DNA from: Cupriavidus pampae
GTDB lineage: Bacteria; Pseudomonadota; Gammaproteobacteria; Burkholderiales; Burkholderiaceae
Direction of reading: 5' to 3'
Assembly (NCBI RefSeq): GCF_914271485.1
Contig: NZ_CAJZAG010000004.1
Location: forward strand, 372,001 to 436,000
Length of the DNA stretch: 64,000 nt
Positions 17,004-26,242 of the stretch are shown here, one piece after another. The notes under the pieces are model-generated. The model was not told where the DNA came from, made no database searches, and was given only the letters and a program-made list of their open reading frames with translations. Numbering within the stretch: the stretch's first letter is position 1; the number at the start of each line of letters is the position of its first letter. Position numbers and translations under genes: made by a program.

Positions 17004-17888
17004 ATGAATACGCTCTTCCTGCAGAACTACCTTGCCGTGCTCGAACACGGGTCCATTGCCGAGGCCGCGCGCCGGCTCGATCTGACGCCAGCCGCAGTCG
17101 CGCAGCAGATACGCGCGCTCGAGCGCGACATGGGCACGCAGCTCGTGATTCGGTCGGGCCGGCATGTGATCGCCACCGAAAGTGGGGAGCGCGTCGCGGT
17201 ACGCGCGCGCGATGTGCTCGCGCATGTCAGCGGCATGTTTGCCGCGGCGCTCGATGAAGAACAACTCGCGGGTGAACTGCGCCTCGGCGCGGGGCCGACG
17301 GCGTTGACCGGCATGGTGCCCGATCTGCTCAGCGCGCTGGTCAAGCGCTATCCTGGCATCAGTGTGTTCGTGCAGCCCGGTTACTCGGTCGATATGCACC
17401 CGGCCGTGTTGAACGGCACACTGGATGCCGCCATCGTGATGGCGTCGCCCGTGCCGCTGCCAAAGCTGCTGCGCTGGCAATTATTGCGAGAGGAACCCTT
17501 GGGACTGCTGGTGCCCGCACAGCTCGCCGGCTCGGATCCGCACGAATTGCTGCGGATAGCACCGTTTATCCGATTCGATCGCCACGAATGGGGCGGGCAG
17601 CTCGTCGATCGCTACCTGCGCGACAACGGTATCGCGCCCAACGAACGCTTCGAACTCAACTCGCTGTCAGCGATTGCCGTGATGGTGGACCGTGGCCTCG
17701 GCGTGGCGCTCGTGCCCGAATGGATCCGCCCGTGGCCGGAGGGCCTGCGGCTGGTGCACCTGCCGCTCCCGATGCCCAGCGAACCCCGAAGAATGGGCCT
17801 GATCTGGTCCCGCACAACAACCCGCACGCGGCTAGTGGAAGCGCTGCGCGACGAAGCGGTGCGGCAATTCAGAGGCACCACTTCGTAG
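17004..17888 (+). CDS. LysR-family transcriptional regulator
   Basis: A 294-residue LysR protein: winged helix at residues about 1-60 (AEAARRLDLTPAAVAQQIRALE) and effector domain from about 88. The ATG at 17004 begins MNTLFLQNYLAVLEHGS, a normal LysR start. It is divergent from the CitE-Bug-CaiB-TauD-Bug operon and probably regulates it through the half-sites at 16937-16968. It is a paralogue of the LysR protein at 152-1018, sharing the ALTG, WGG..DRYL and RPWPEGL segments, so both may sense chemically similar acids. Confidence 0.92.
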   Translation: MNTLFLQNYLAVLEHGSIAEAARRLDLTPAAVAQQIRALERDMGTQLVIRSGRHVIATESGERVAVRARDVLAHVSGMFAAALDEEQLAGELRLGAGPTALTGMVPDLLSALVKRYPGISVFVQPGYSVDMHPAVLNGTLDAAIVMASPVPLPKLLRWQLLREEPLGLLVPAQLAGSDPHELLRIAPFIRFDRHEWGGQLVDRYLRDNGIAPNERFELNSLSAIAVMVDRGLGVALVPEWIRPWPEGLRLVHLPLPMPSEPRRMGLIWSRTTTRTRLVEALRDEAVRQFRGTTS

Positions 17889-18000
17889 ACAGCACCATTT
17901 ATCGGAATGGCCCGGTGCATCGCGCGGGGCCTAGAACTTGAAGCCGCGGCGTCGATCTATTTCTTCCGTCACCATCAGCGACTCGACGCGAGGTCTACGC

Positions 18001-18726
18001 ATGCATACGTTCGTTCTGGTCCATGGCGCCTGGCATGGCAGCTGGTCGTGGAAGCGGGTGCGCGATCTGTTGATCGCGCAGGGTCATCGCGTATTCACCC
18101 CGACCTTGTCCGGTGTGGGAGAGCGCACGCATCTGTTGTCGCCCGATATTGGTCTCGAGACGCATGTCAGCGACATCCTGAACCTGCTTCGCTTCGAGGA
18201 ACTCGACAATGTGGTGTTGGTCGGCCATTCCTATGGCGGCGTTGTGGCGCAACACGTCGTCGACCGCATGCCCGAGCGCATTGCGGCGTTGATGTTTCTC
18301 GATGCGTTCGTGCTTGAACATGGCAGGTCCGTCACGAGCTATCTGCCGGACAATGGCGCAAAGCATCGCGAGGGTGCCCACGCATCGGGCGACGGCTGGC
18401 GCGTGCCGCCGATTCCGGCTGCCGCATTCGAAGTCAACCCGGCGGATGTCGCCTGGGTCGATCGTCAGTGCACGCCGATGCCGCTGAAGGCGCTGGAGGA
18501 TCCGGCGCGGCTGACCGGCTTGTGGCAGACGCATCCCGCGATTGGCTATATCAAGGCGAAAAGGCGCGCTGCGGGGGCGTTCGAGCAGTTCCATCAATAC
18601 GCGATCGATCGCGGCTGGTGGGTGCGCGATCTGGCGTGCGGCCACGACATTCCGATCGATATGCCGCGTGAGTGTGTGGATCTGCTGCTGGAGTTCGCCG
18701 GCTCCGACCGCCACGGCAATCGCTAG
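18001..18726 (+). CDS. Alpha/beta hydrolase (esterase / hydroxynitrile-lyase-like fold)
   Basis: A 241-residue protein. The nucleophile elbow is GHSYGG (about residue 80), the oxyanion region VLVHGAWHGSWSWKRV is at the N-terminus, and the likely catalytic His is in CGHDIPIDMP. The N-terminal HGAWHG signature and short length match the salicylate-esterase/EstC-like branch that is related to plant hydroxynitrile lyases. It has no signal peptide, so it is cytosolic. The ATG at 18001 is chosen because upstream in-frame sequence lacks family character. Its stop overlaps by 4 bp the stop of the convergent gene at 18723. It has no obvious pathway partner here. Confidence 0.85.
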   Translation: MHTFVLVHGAWHGSWSWKRVRDLLIAQGHRVFTPTLSGVGERTHLLSPDIGLETHVSDILNLLRFEELDNVVLVGHSYGGVVAQHVVDRMPERIAALMFLDAFVLEHGRSVTSYLPDNGAKHREGAHASGDGWRVPPIPAAAFEVNPADVAWVDRQCTPMPLKALEDPARLTGLWQTHPAIGYIKAKRRAAGAFEQFHQYAIDRGWWVRDLACGHDIPIDMPRECVDLLLEFAGSDRHGNR

Positions 18727-19424
18727 CGGCCGAATGCCCAATCCACCGCCGCATCGAACAGCCGCACGCCGGGGGCCGCAAGGTTCGTGAACGTGTCGTT
18801 GCCGAGGAAGAACATCACGCGACGCGCGGGGGCCAGCGTTTCGTAGTCCATCGTCGCGCCTTTCTCGTAGGTGAAGATAGCCGCCTTCTCGGGCTGGCCA
18901 TAGAGCGTGGCGATGATGCTGGCGCCGAGGCCAGGCTTGCCCCAGCTCATGCCGGCCTGCTTCTGATAGACGTTGACCACGCCCGCGGGCACGCCGCCAG
19001 CGGCGGGGTGGGGCGCATTGACCAGCCATAGATAGCGTTCGCGCGTGGACTCGCCGAAGTCCGTATCGTGCCGTTTGCCGGTCATCGCGAGATCGTCGAG
19101 GATGTCGTTCTCCCAGGTCAGCAGAGGCACGCCGAGCGCGCGCCAGCCCGGATCGACCGACTTGGACGAGATTGTTGAGGACAGGATCACCAGGCCCGCA
19201 TCGCCGATCGACGCGGGACGCGCATCCTGATTCAGCACGTTCACGCGGTAGCCGCGCGCTTCCAGATGCGCCTTCACCTGTTGATCGACTGGAGCGTTGG
19301 GCCCGTCGATCTGCATGACCAGCGCGATCGTGCGCGGCGTGGCGCCCATGGCGACGATCGGCAGGCCACTGGTGGCGACCAGCGTGCCCATGACGAGGCT
19401 GCGGCGAAGCAGAGACTTTGCCAT
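18723..19424 (-). CDS. Exported protein of unknown function at the end of the Fec-type operon
   Basis: A 233-residue protein whose family is not recognised. Residues 1-28 look like an export signal (KSLLRRSLVMGTLVATSGL, cleavage near AMGA). The mature part starts TPRTIALVMQID and alternates short hydrophobic strands with helices (RGYRVNVLNQDA, DAGLVILSST, GVPLLTWEND, RRVMFFLGND). That pattern suggests a Rossmann- or glutamine-amidotransferase/ThuA-like flavodoxin fold. No catalytic Cys is visible, as the mature protein contains no cysteine. It begins 11 bp after the TonB receptor stop, so it is very likely the last gene of the FecI-FecR-receptor operon and may help handle the imported chelate in the periplasm. 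Confidence 0.75.
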   Translation of the reverse strand: MAKSLLRRSLVMGTLVATSGLPIVAMGATPRTIALVMQIDGPNAPVDQQVKAHLEARGYRVNVLNQDARPASIGDAGLVILSSTISSKSVDPGWRALGVPLLTWENDILDDLAMTGKRHDTDFGESTRERYLWLVNAPHPAAGGVPAGVVNVYQKQAGMSWGKPGLGASIIATLYGQPEKAAIFTYEKGATMDYETLAPARRVMFFLGNDTFTNLAAPGVRLFDAAVDWAFGR

Positions 19425-19435
19425 GACAAACCTCC

Positions 19436-21937
19436 TCAGAATTCGAACGTGGTCAGCAGCGTGACCTGACGCGCATCGCCCACCGCCACGAAGTAACGGT
19501 TGGCACTGGACGGGTAATACACGCGGTTGAACAGGTTCTTCGCGTTGAGCTGGAAGCGCACCTTCTGGTTGGCGATGCGCGTCTCATAGGTAGCGAACGC
19601 ATCGAACACGGTGTACGCCGGCAGTGCGAAGCTGTTGGCGGAATCGCCGGGACGGTTGCCGACGTAGTGCGCGCCGCCGCCGAGACGAAGGCGATCGCCA
19701 CCGAAAATTTGCCCGAAGTCATACACCGCCGACAGCGATGCGGTGTGCTGCGCCACATTCCACAGGCGCAGACCCGCGTAGAGCGGATCTTCGGTAGTCT
19801 TCGCATCGATATACGCGTAGCTGGCGATCACGTTCCAGCGCGTACCGATCTGACCGGCAATGTCGAGTTCCACACCACGCGAGCGCGCGCGGCCCGACGT
19901 GCGCCAGTCGGTCAGCTTGGTCACATCGTTATACTGCGACACCAGCACGTTCTTCTTGTCGATATTGAACAGGGCCAGATTGCCGGTGACACCGTTGACA
20001 AGCTCGACGCGCGTGCCGAGTTCAAACGATTTCGCTTCCTCGGGTGCCACGGCCGAATCGATGACCACGCCGCTGGCCAGCGGCGCGATCGTCGACGTGG
20101 GTTTGAGGGATTGGGTGTAGCTGCCGTAGAAGGACACCTCCGGCGTGGCCTTGTAGACGATGCCCGCGCGCGGTAGCCATTTATTGCCCGAGATATCGGT
20201 GTTCGCCATAAACGGCCGGCCACGGCCCGCAACCTGGCTCCACGACTGGAAGCGCACGCCGCCGACAAGAATCCACTTGTCGGTCAGATACAGGCTGTCC
20301 TGCAGAAAGCCGGACGTGTTGTGCAACGCGTCGGTCTGGTCGCTGTCGCTGGCCGAGACGGTCGTGGAGGGCGGTTCGAGCCCGTAGACCGGATTCAGAT
20401 AGCTGAAGCGGCTGATCGTTGCCTGCCGCAGCAGGTCCCGGCGATAGAAGCGGCGGTACTCGCTGTCCATACCGATCTGCAGATTGTTGCGCATGCCCGC
20501 CACCTGGAAGTTGCCGTCGAGGTAGGCAATGCCGTAGCTGTCGGTGCTCAGCGAGCCGTGGGTCGCGTCGTTGCTGCGCGTCAGGATGCCCGTCGTGGTG
20601 TTGACACCGGTCACGCGCAGTTGCCCCGCGTCGTAGACCTCGCGGTTATAGCTGTAGCCGAAGTGGCCCTTCCAGTCGGCGTTGAAACGATGATCGATAT
20701 TGAGCTGCGCGAGGTGCGACTCGCCGCCCATCTCGTTGCCCGGTTCATCCAGCCGGCGCCGGCTCGGGATCGGCAGCGGCTGGTTGGTGCGCGGGTCGAG
20801 CGCCGTGCCGCGGTCGAACGGATACAGGAACTTGCGGTATTCATAGGACAGGTTCACCTGCGTGTCCTTGCCATACCAGGCGAGCGACGGTGCCACCAGC
20901 GTTTCGCGATGCTCGCCGAAATTGCGCCAGTACTGCTCCTCCACATGATCGACCACGAGCCGGTACGCCAGTCCGGACGTACCAATGGGCCCCGTGGTGT
21001 CGAGCGTGCCGCCGGCTCCGTTCTTGCCGTGGCCATAGGTCGAGCCGAGCAGCGACAGTTCGGTGTGCCGGGTGAGCGAGGGTGCCTTGCTGACGATATT
21101 GATTACGCCGCCCGGATCCATGATGCCGTAGAGCAGCGAGGCTGGGCCCTTGACCACTTCCACGCTGTCGGTGGCGGCATTCAATCCGCGGCCCTGCACC
21201 AGCGGCATGCCGTTGTGCATGATCGAACCATCTCGATTGCCGCCAAAGCCGCGCTTCATCAGCGTGTCCTGCGTACCGGCCAGCGTGTTGCCCTGTGTGA
21301 TGCCACTGATATTGTTGGTGGCGTCGTCGAGGTTGCGCGGGCGTTGGTCGCGAATCGCCTGGGCCGGCACCACGTTGACGGTCTGGGGCGTATCGAGCAA
21401 TGGCAACTCCGAGCGCAGCGTGCTCGGGCTGATTTCAGGCCGATAGCTCTCCGCGGCCGCGCTCACCGTGACCGGTGGCAACTTTTGCGCATCGGCGCCG
21501 GTGTTGTCCGTCGTCGCCGCGCGAGCGGCACGCCGCACCAGCACGTAGCTGCCGTCGGATTGTGCCGACGCGGCGAGGTCGGTGCCCTCGAGCAGCGCGG
21601 CGAGCCCGGCATTTACGGTATAGGGGCCACGCAGGCCGGGACTCTGGCGATTGGCCGTCTGCTCGGGCGTGAACGCCAGCAGGATGCCCGATTCGCGCCC
21701 GAAGCGGTTCAGCGCGGACTGTAGCGAGCCGGCGGGAATATCGTAGGCGCGGCTCGGCACAGCGGGTTGCGCTGCGGCGATCGAGATGACACCGCCAGCG
21801 GTCCAGGGCATACCGGCGCCGGCCAGCGCCGTCAGCAGTAACGAGTGTTTGAGGGCAAGGCGGCTACGGGTGCGGCCACAGGTGCGGCTAAAGGTGCGGC
21901 TAAATAGGCGCGCCCGCGCGGGAAGGGTGGTTCGCAT
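19436..21937 (-). CDS. TonB-dependent siderophore receptor with STN signalling domain
   Basis: An 833-residue receptor. After an unusually long Arg-rich leader (residues 1-55) comes an STN domain (about 60-115, AYDIPAGSLQSALNRFGRES) that contacts FecR-type regulators. The plug is at about 150-290 (LLDTPQTVNVVPAQAI, VEVVKGPASLLYG, DPGGVINIVSK) and the barrel ends in a terminal Phe (LLTTFEF). The STN plus the LLDTPQTV plug motif place it with FpvA/FoxA/FhuE-type siderophore transducers rather than citrate receptors. It is encoded after fecI- and fecR-like genes, forming a complete cell-surface signalling unit: ligand binding outside activates the sigma factor inside. The siderophore is unknown. 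Confidence 0.92.
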   Translation of the reverse strand: MRTTLPARARLFSRTFSRTCGRTRSRLALKHSLLLTALAGAGMPWTAGGVISIAAAQPAVPSRAYDIPAGSLQSALNRFGRESGILLAFTPEQTANRQSPGLRGPYTVNAGLAALLEGTDLAASAQSDGSYVLVRRAARAATTDNTGADAQKLPPVTVSAAAESYRPEISPSTLRSELPLLDTPQTVNVVPAQAIRDQRPRNLDDATNNISGITQGNTLAGTQDTLMKRGFGGNRDGSIMHNGMPLVQGRGLNAATDSVEVVKGPASLLYGIMDPGGVINIVSKAPSLTRHTELSLLGSTYGHGKNGAGGTLDTTGPIGTSGLAYRLVVDHVEEQYWRNFGEHRETLVAPSLAWYGKDTQVNLSYEYRKFLYPFDRGTALDPRTNQPLPIPSRRRLDEPGNEMGGESHLAQLNIDHRFNADWKGHFGYSYNREVYDAGQLRVTGVNTTTGILTRSNDATHGSLSTDSYGIAYLDGNFQVAGMRNNLQIGMDSEYRRFYRRDLLRQATISRFSYLNPVYGLEPPSTTVSASDSDQTDALHNTSGFLQDSLYLTDKWILVGGVRFQSWSQVAGRGRPFMANTDISGNKWLPRAGIVYKATPEVSFYGSYTQSLKPTSTIAPLASGVVIDSAVAPEEAKSFELGTRVELVNGVTGNLALFNIDKKNVLVSQYNDVTKLTDWRTSGRARSRGVELDIAGQIGTRWNVIASYAYIDAKTTEDPLYAGLRLWNVAQHTASLSAVYDFGQIFGGDRLRLGGGAHYVGNRPGDSANSFALPAYTVFDAFATYETRIANQKVRFQLNAKNLFNRVYYPSSANRYFVAVGDARQVTLLTTFEF
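21869..21904 (-). repeat. Three 12-bp tandem repeats in the receptor's signal-peptide coding region
   Basis: Three head-to-tail 12-bp units (two exact copies of GGTGCGGCTAAA plus one variant) lie within codons about 12-23 of the siderophore receptor and encode the four-residue repeats FSRT, FSRT, CGRT. As the unit is a multiple of three, copy-number change would lengthen or shorten the leader without a frameshift. Confidence 0.8.
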
Positions 21938-22040
21938 GACTGGATTCGGCGAATAAAAGGTTCGGAGAAGAGAGGCTCATCTCCTATGTCCCGCGAGAAT
22001 CCAAAACAGACCACCCGGAGCGAAAATATCTGAAAAGATT

Positions 22041-23018
22041 TCAGGCCGGCAGAACCGTGGTCCAGAACCGGGTCATGAAATGGATGCGCACCGGCAGCGC
22101 GGTGCGCAACGCATCGAGGATGCGATCGGTATCCGCCAGCGGGAATGTGCCCGAGACCCGCAGGTCGGCCACGGCGGGATCGCAGCGCAGGCGTCCCGAA
22201 CGATAGCGGCCCACCTCGGCCAGAAAATCGGCCAGCCGCATATCGGCTGCCACCAGCATGCCGTCGGTCCAGGCGGTATCGGCGTCGGCCAGCGGCCGGG
22301 GCGGATCGATATCGGTCGCGGTGTACCGGAGTTGCTGGCCAGCCGCGACAATCCGCTCGAAGCTGGCATCGGCGCGCGACCGTACGGCGACGGCGCCTTC
22401 CAGCACACCGACCCATCCTTCGTCATCGAACTGCCGGACCACGAAGCGCGTGCCCAGCGGGCGCAGCATGCCGTAGCGCGTGGCGACGATAAACGGACGT
22501 GACACCGCGACGCGATCCTTCGCCGTTTCGATCAGGATTTCGCCGCGCAGCAATGTCACGCGGCGTTCGGTGGCGGAGATCGCGATATCGATCGCGGTAT
22601 CGGTATTGAGTTGCACGCGCGTGCCATCGTCGAGCACCAGCGAGCGGCGCTCGCCGACGCCGGTACGTGCGTCCGCCAGCCATGCCTCCACCGGCGTGTA
22701 TTCGCGCACGGTCCACGCGGCACCGCCGGCGACGAACAGCACCATAAGCGCGCGAATGGCCTGGCGCCGGCTTGCCGAACGCGGTGGCGTCAGCGCGGCG
22801 CGCGCGACGGCCGTGGCCAGCGGTGACGCCACGCCACGCAGGCGAGCATTGACGCCCTCGATATGGGCCCACGCGCGCGCATGGTCGGGATGCTGCGCCA
22901 GCCACTGGCGCCAGGCATTGCGGGTGGCTTCGTCGGCGTCATCACCCTGCAGCGTGACCAGCCACTCGACGGCCGCGATTGCGACGTTGGGCGCGATATC
23001 GGGAGCGATCGTGGTCAT
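22041..23018 (-). CDS. fecR: FecR-family anti-sigma/sigma-regulator protein
   Basis: A 325-residue inner-membrane regulator. The N-terminal DUF4880 region (about residues 12-55, WLVTLQ...WRQWLAQHPDHARAWAH) faces the cytoplasm and binds the sigma factor. One membrane segment lies at about 92-108 (IRALMVLFVAGGAAW), followed by the periplasmic FecR domain (about 125-215) and a C-terminal domain that contacts the receptor's STN domain. The ATG at 23018 overlaps the fecI stop (ATGA), so translation is coupled. The protein transmits the siderophore signal from receptor to sigma factor. A perfect CTGAAA-N3-TTTCAG hairpin overlaps its stop (22030-22044). Confidence 0.92.
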   Translation of the reverse strand: MTTIAPDIAPNVAIAAVEWLVTLQGDDADEATRNAWRQWLAQHPDHARAWAHIEGVNARLRGVASPLATAVARAALTPPRSASRRQAIRALMVLFVAGGAAWTVREYTPVEAWLADARTGVGERRSLVLDDGTRVQLNTDTAIDIAISATERRVTLLRGEILIETAKDRVAVSRPFIVATRYGMLRPLGTRFVVRQFDDEGWVGVLEGAVAVRSRADASFERIVAAGQQLRYTATDIDPPRPLADADTAWTDGMLVAADMRLADFLAEVGRYRSGRLRCDPAVADLRVSGTFPLADTDRILDALRTALPVRIHFMTRFWTTVLPA

Positions 23019-23524
23019 GCGACGGCCATGGCGAAATAGCACTGCGTGCCGGCACGAACCAGATGGCGCTTGACCGTGGTGACGGATATCTTCAGCGCGG
23101 CGGCGATCTCGGTCTGGCTCATGCCCTCCAGCTGCGCCATCAGGAACGCGCGCTTGACCGCGACGGGCAGGCCGTCGAGCAGTTCGGAGATTTCCTGGAG
23201 GGTTTCCAGCAGGATGGCCCGTTCCTCGGCCGAGGGCACGAGTTCCGGTGGCCGGCTGGCCAGCGCTTCCAGATAGGCCTGCTCGAGCTTGTCGCGACGC
23301 CAGTGATTGGCGAGCACGCGTTGCGCAACGGTCGTCAGGAACGCGCGGGGCTCGAGGATTGACGGCGCCTCTTCCCGCGCCAGCAAACGCATGAACGTGT
23401 CATGTGCCAGATCCGCGGAGCGATGCCAGCAGCCGAGCTTGCGATGCATCCATCCCAACAGCCATCGGTGATGGTCGCTGTAGAGCGCGTGAATGTCTCG
23501 ATGAGGTCCTGCGTCGGCAGCCAT
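23015..23524 (-). CDS. fecI: FecI-like ECF sigma factor
   Basis: A 169-residue ECF sigma-70 factor. Region 2 lies at about residues 10-75 (IHALYSDHHRWLLGWMHRKLG, ADLAHDTFMRLL) and region 4 at about 110-160 (ELLDGLPVAVKRAFLMAQLEGMSQTEIAAAL, ISVTTVKRHL). These match FecI/PvdS-type iron-starvation sigma factors. A Fur box lies about 50 bp upstream, so iron represses it, and the receptor and FecR genes follow directly. It should direct RNA polymerase to the receptor promoter in the 22-kb region. Confidence 0.93.
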   Translation of the reverse strand: MAADAGPHRDIHALYSDHHRWLLGWMHRKLGCWHRSADLAHDTFMRLLAREEAPSILEPRAFLTTVAQRVLANHWRRDKLEQAYLEALASRPPELVPSAEERAILLETLQEISELLDGLPVAVKRAFLMAQLEGMSQTEIAAALKISVTTVKRHLVRAGTQCYFAMAVA

Positions 23525-23570
23525 CGCGAAAAGCCCGATGCCGCCAAGGGCCTGGCAGGGCGAATTTAGA

Positions 23571-23589
23571 AATGAGAATCGTTATTATA
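23571..23589 (-). promoter_or_regulatory. Fur box upstream of the fecI-like gene
   Basis: On the minus strand the site reads ATAATAACGATTCTCATT. Its 16-bp core ATAACGATTCTCATTT is identical to the Fur box core before the TonB receptor gene at 4025. It lies about 47 bp upstream of the fecI start, where a repressor would block transcription. Confidence 0.82.
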
Positions 23590-23622
23590 TGGCCCATTGT
23601 GACGCAGTGCAACGTAACGTTG

Positions 23623-24174
23623 TCAGGCAAACACCTCGGCATCTTCGAGCGTGCGGCCCGCCGCATCCTTCGCCGCAAGGATCGGTGCGCCCACGATCGG
23701 CCATTCGATCCTGAGGTGACCGTCGTTCCAGAGCAGCGAGCGCTCGTGCTCGGGGTACCAGCGGTCGGTCGTCTTGTAGAGAAACTCGGCGTAGTCGGAC
23801 AGCACCACAAAGCCATGGGCAAAGCCTTCCGGGACCCATAGCTGCCGCTTGTTCTCGGCGGACAGCGTCACGCCGACCCATTTGCCGAAGGTCGGCGAGC
23901 TGCGGCGCAGGTCCACCGCCACGTCGAACACCTCGCCCGTGACGACGCGCACCAGCTTTCCCTGCGGATACCTGACCTGGTAGTGCAGCCCGCGCAGGAC
24001 ATTACGCGTGGAGCGGGAATGGTTGTCCTGCACGAAGTGCCGCTTCAAACCGGTGGCGGCCTCGAACTCGAAACCGTTGAAGCTCTCATAGAAGAAGCCG
24101 CGGTCGTCGCCGAAGACTTTGGGATCGACGATCAGCACATCCGGAATATCGGTGCGGGTCACGTTCATGGTCAT
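23623..24174 (-). CDS. rfbC: dTDP-4-dehydrorhamnose 3,5-epimerase
   Basis: A 183-residue cupin epimerase. The catalytic His is in VLRGLHYQ, the family stretch KLVRVVTGEVFDVAVDLR follows, and the C-terminal active-site Tyr is in FLYKTTDRWYPEHE. It converts dTDP-4-keto-6-deoxyglucose to dTDP-4-keto-L-rhamnose. The ATG at 24174 has AGGAG 7 bp upstream; a second ATG two codons later is less well placed. It is the last gene of the minus-strand arm of the exopolysaccharide locus and starts 3 bp after the rfbD stop. Confidence 0.95.
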   Translation of the reverse strand: MTMNVTRTDIPDVLIVDPKVFGDDRGFFYESFNGFEFEAATGLKRHFVQDNHSRSTRNVLRGLHYQVRYPQGKLVRVVTGEVFDVAVDLRRSSPTFGKWVGVTLSAENKRQLWVPEGFAHGFVVLSDYAEFLYKTTDRWYPEHERSLLWNDGHLRIEWPIVGAPILAAKDAAGRTLEDAEVFA

Positions 24175-24177
24175 GGT

Positions 24178-25116
24178 TCAACTCCTGGGCAATTGCGCAA
24201 TCAGTTGCGGCATTACCGAATGCAGGCCGTCCCGCCACGCGGGCAAATGGATGCCGAAGGTCTGGCATAGCTTCGCCGTGGCCAGCCGCGAATTCGCGGG
24301 GCGGCGTGCAGGCAGGGGATAGTCGGCCGATACGATAGGTTCGACGCATGTGGGGGCTGCCTTGAGCGAGACACCGAGGGTGCCCGCCTGTCGTAACACT
24401 TCCTGCGCATAGGCATGCCAGTTCGTGGCCCCCGATGCCGTCAGGTGATAGAGACCATCAGGGAACTCGGTGCGATCGCCAAAGATCCAGTGGCGCGCCA
24501 GTATCTGAGCCGTGACATCGGCCACCAGCGCGGCCGATGTGGGCGCGCCGAACTGGTCCGCCACCACGCGCAGCCGCTCGCGCTCGCAGCCGAGCTTGAG
24601 CATCGTCTTCGCAAAATTGTTGCCGTGGCTGCCGAACACCCAGCTCGTGCGCACCACCAGCGCGCGGGCTTCGCTGGCGAGGACCGCGGCTTCTCCCGCC
24701 AGCTTGCTCTGACCGTAGACCGAGATCGGATCTGGTGTGTCGGTTTCGGTGTAAGCACCGTCCTTGGTGCCATCAAACACGTAGTCCGTGGAGTAGTGCA
24801 CCAGCATCGCGCCCAGCACGCTAGCCTCTTCGGCCAGCACGCCGGGTGCGATGCCATTGATCGCAAACGCCAGCTCGGCATCGCCCTCCGCCTTGTCGAC
24901 CGCGGTATAGGCGGCCGCATTGACGATGATGTCGGGGGCGATATCACGCACCACGCCGCGCATCTGATCGAGGTCCGCGAGGTTGCAGGCGGCGCGATCG
25001 AGCGCCACGACGCGGCCCAGTGGCGCGAGGCTGCGCGACAGCTCGAAGCCAATCTGCCCGTTGCAGCCGGTTACGAGCAGCGTGGGCGGGGTGCCGTGCT
25101 TTCGTTCACGCGGCAT
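24178..25116 (-). CDS. rfbD: dTDP-4-dehydrorhamnose reductase
   Basis: A 312-residue short-chain-dehydrogenase-type reductase with the NAD(P)-binding motif [14 protein letters not shown] and the YGQSKLAGE catalytic Tyr-Lys. It performs the last step to dTDP-L-rhamnose. The ATG at 25116 overlaps the rfbB end by 11 bp, so the two are translationally linked. Upstream in-frame sequence belongs to rfbB in another frame and is not part of the gene. Confidence 0.95.
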   Translation of the reverse strand: MPRERKHGTPPTLLVTGCNGQIGFELSRSLAPLGRVVALDRAACNLADLDQMRGVVRDIAPDIIVNAAAYTAVDKAEGDAELAFAINGIAPGVLAEEASVLGAMLVHYSTDYVFDGTKDGAYTETDTPDPISVYGQSKLAGEAAVLASEARALVVRTSWVFGSHGNNFAKTMLKLGCERERLRVVADQFGAPTSAALVADVTAQILARHWIFGDRTEFPDGLYHLTASGATNWHAYAQEVLRQAGTLGVSLKAAPTCVEPIVSADYPLPARRPANSRLATAKLCQTFGIHLPAWRDGLHSVMPQLIAQLPRS

Positions 25117-26212
25117 ACTGCAACCCCATCCAATGCCGGTACGCGCCTGACATGACGTCGCGCACCCACAGCGGGTGGTCGAGGTACCACGCGATCGTCT
25201 TGCGCAAACCAGTCTCGAAGGTCTCGGCGGGGCGCCATCCGAGTTCGCGTTCGATCTTGCGTGCGTCGATGGCATAGCGGCGGTCGTGTCCGGGCCGGTC
25301 CTTCACATACTGGATCTGCTGGCGATACGAGCCGGTGGCGCGTGGACGCAATGCGTCGAGGCTGTCGCACAGCGTGTGCACCACGTCGATGTTCGTCTTC
25401 TCGTTCCAGCCGCCCACGTTGTAGGTTTCCCCGACACGGCCCCGCGCCAGCACCGCGCGGATCGCCGCGCAATGGTCGCCAACATAGAGCCAGTCGCGAA
25501 CGTTCTGCCCGTCGCCATAGACCGGCAGTGGCTCGCCCGCCAGCGCGCGGGCGATCATCAGCGGAATCAGCTTCTCGGGGAACTGATAGGGGCCATAGTT
25601 GTTGGAGCAGTTCGTCGTCAGGACCGGCAGCCCGTAGGTGTGATGCCACGCGCGTACCAGATGATCGGAGGCGGCTTTCGATGCCGAGTACGGGCTGTTC
25701 GGCGCATAGGCTGTAGTCTCGGCGAATGGCGCATCGGTGGGACCCAGCGAGCCGTAGACCTCGTCGGTGGAGATATGCAGAAAGCGGAAGGCCGCACGGT
25801 CGGGGATGGGCAGCGCCTGCCAGTAGGCGCGTGTGGCTTCCAGCAGCGTGAAGGTGCCCCCGATATTGGTGTCAATAAACGCCGCGGGACCGTGGATGGA
25901 CCGATCGACATGGCTCTCGGCGGCAAAGTGAACGACCGCGCGCGGTTGGTGACGCTCGAACAGATGATCCATGGCCGCGCGGTCGCCGATATCCGCGCGG
26001 ACGAACCGATGGCGCGGATCGTCATCGAGCGCATCGAGGCTGAGCCGGTTGCCCGCGTAGGTCAGCTTGTCGATGTTGATCACGTGATCGGTAACTGGCG
26101 AGCCAACCGCGGCATCCAATGCATCCCACGCGGCGTCCGGCCGGCCCAACCAGTCGAGTACAAAATTTGCGCCGATAAAGCCGGCGCCGCCGGTAACGAG
26201 TATGCAAGGCAT
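25106..26212 (-). CDS. rfbB: dTDP-glucose 4,6-dehydratase
   Basis: A 368-residue extended SDR enzyme. It shows the NAD motif [15 protein letters not shown], the catalytic triad stretch [19 protein letters not shown], and [19 protein letters not shown]. It converts dTDP-glucose to dTDP-4-keto-6-deoxyglucose. The ATG at 26212 is chosen; an in-frame start 8 codons upstream is less family-like. The order here is rfbB-rfbD-rfbC, while rfbA lies 16 kb away at 41514, at the end of the opposite arm of the locus. The gene follows the 2OG-Fe(II) oxygenase by 30 bp. Confidence 0.96.
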   Translation of the reverse strand: MPCILVTGGAGFIGANFVLDWLGRPDAAWDALDAAVGSPVTDHVINIDKLTYAGNRLSLDALDDDPRHRFVRADIGDRAAMDHLFERHQPRAVVHFAAESHVDRSIHGPAAFIDTNIGGTFTLLEATRAYWQALPIPDRAAFRFLHISTDEVYGSLGPTDAPFAETTAYAPNSPYSASKAASDHLVRAWHHTYGLPVLTTNCSNNYGPYQFPEKLIPLMIARALAGEPLPVYGDGQNVRDWLYVGDHCAAIRAVLARGRVGETYNVGGWNEKTNIDVVHTLCDSLDALRPRATGSYRQQIQYVKDRPGHDRRYAIDARKIERELGWRPAETFETGLRKTIAWYLDHPLWVRDVMSGAYRHWMGLQYAA

Positions 26213-26242
26213 CCTGAGACTCCGAGTCGCTCTCAACGGTTC

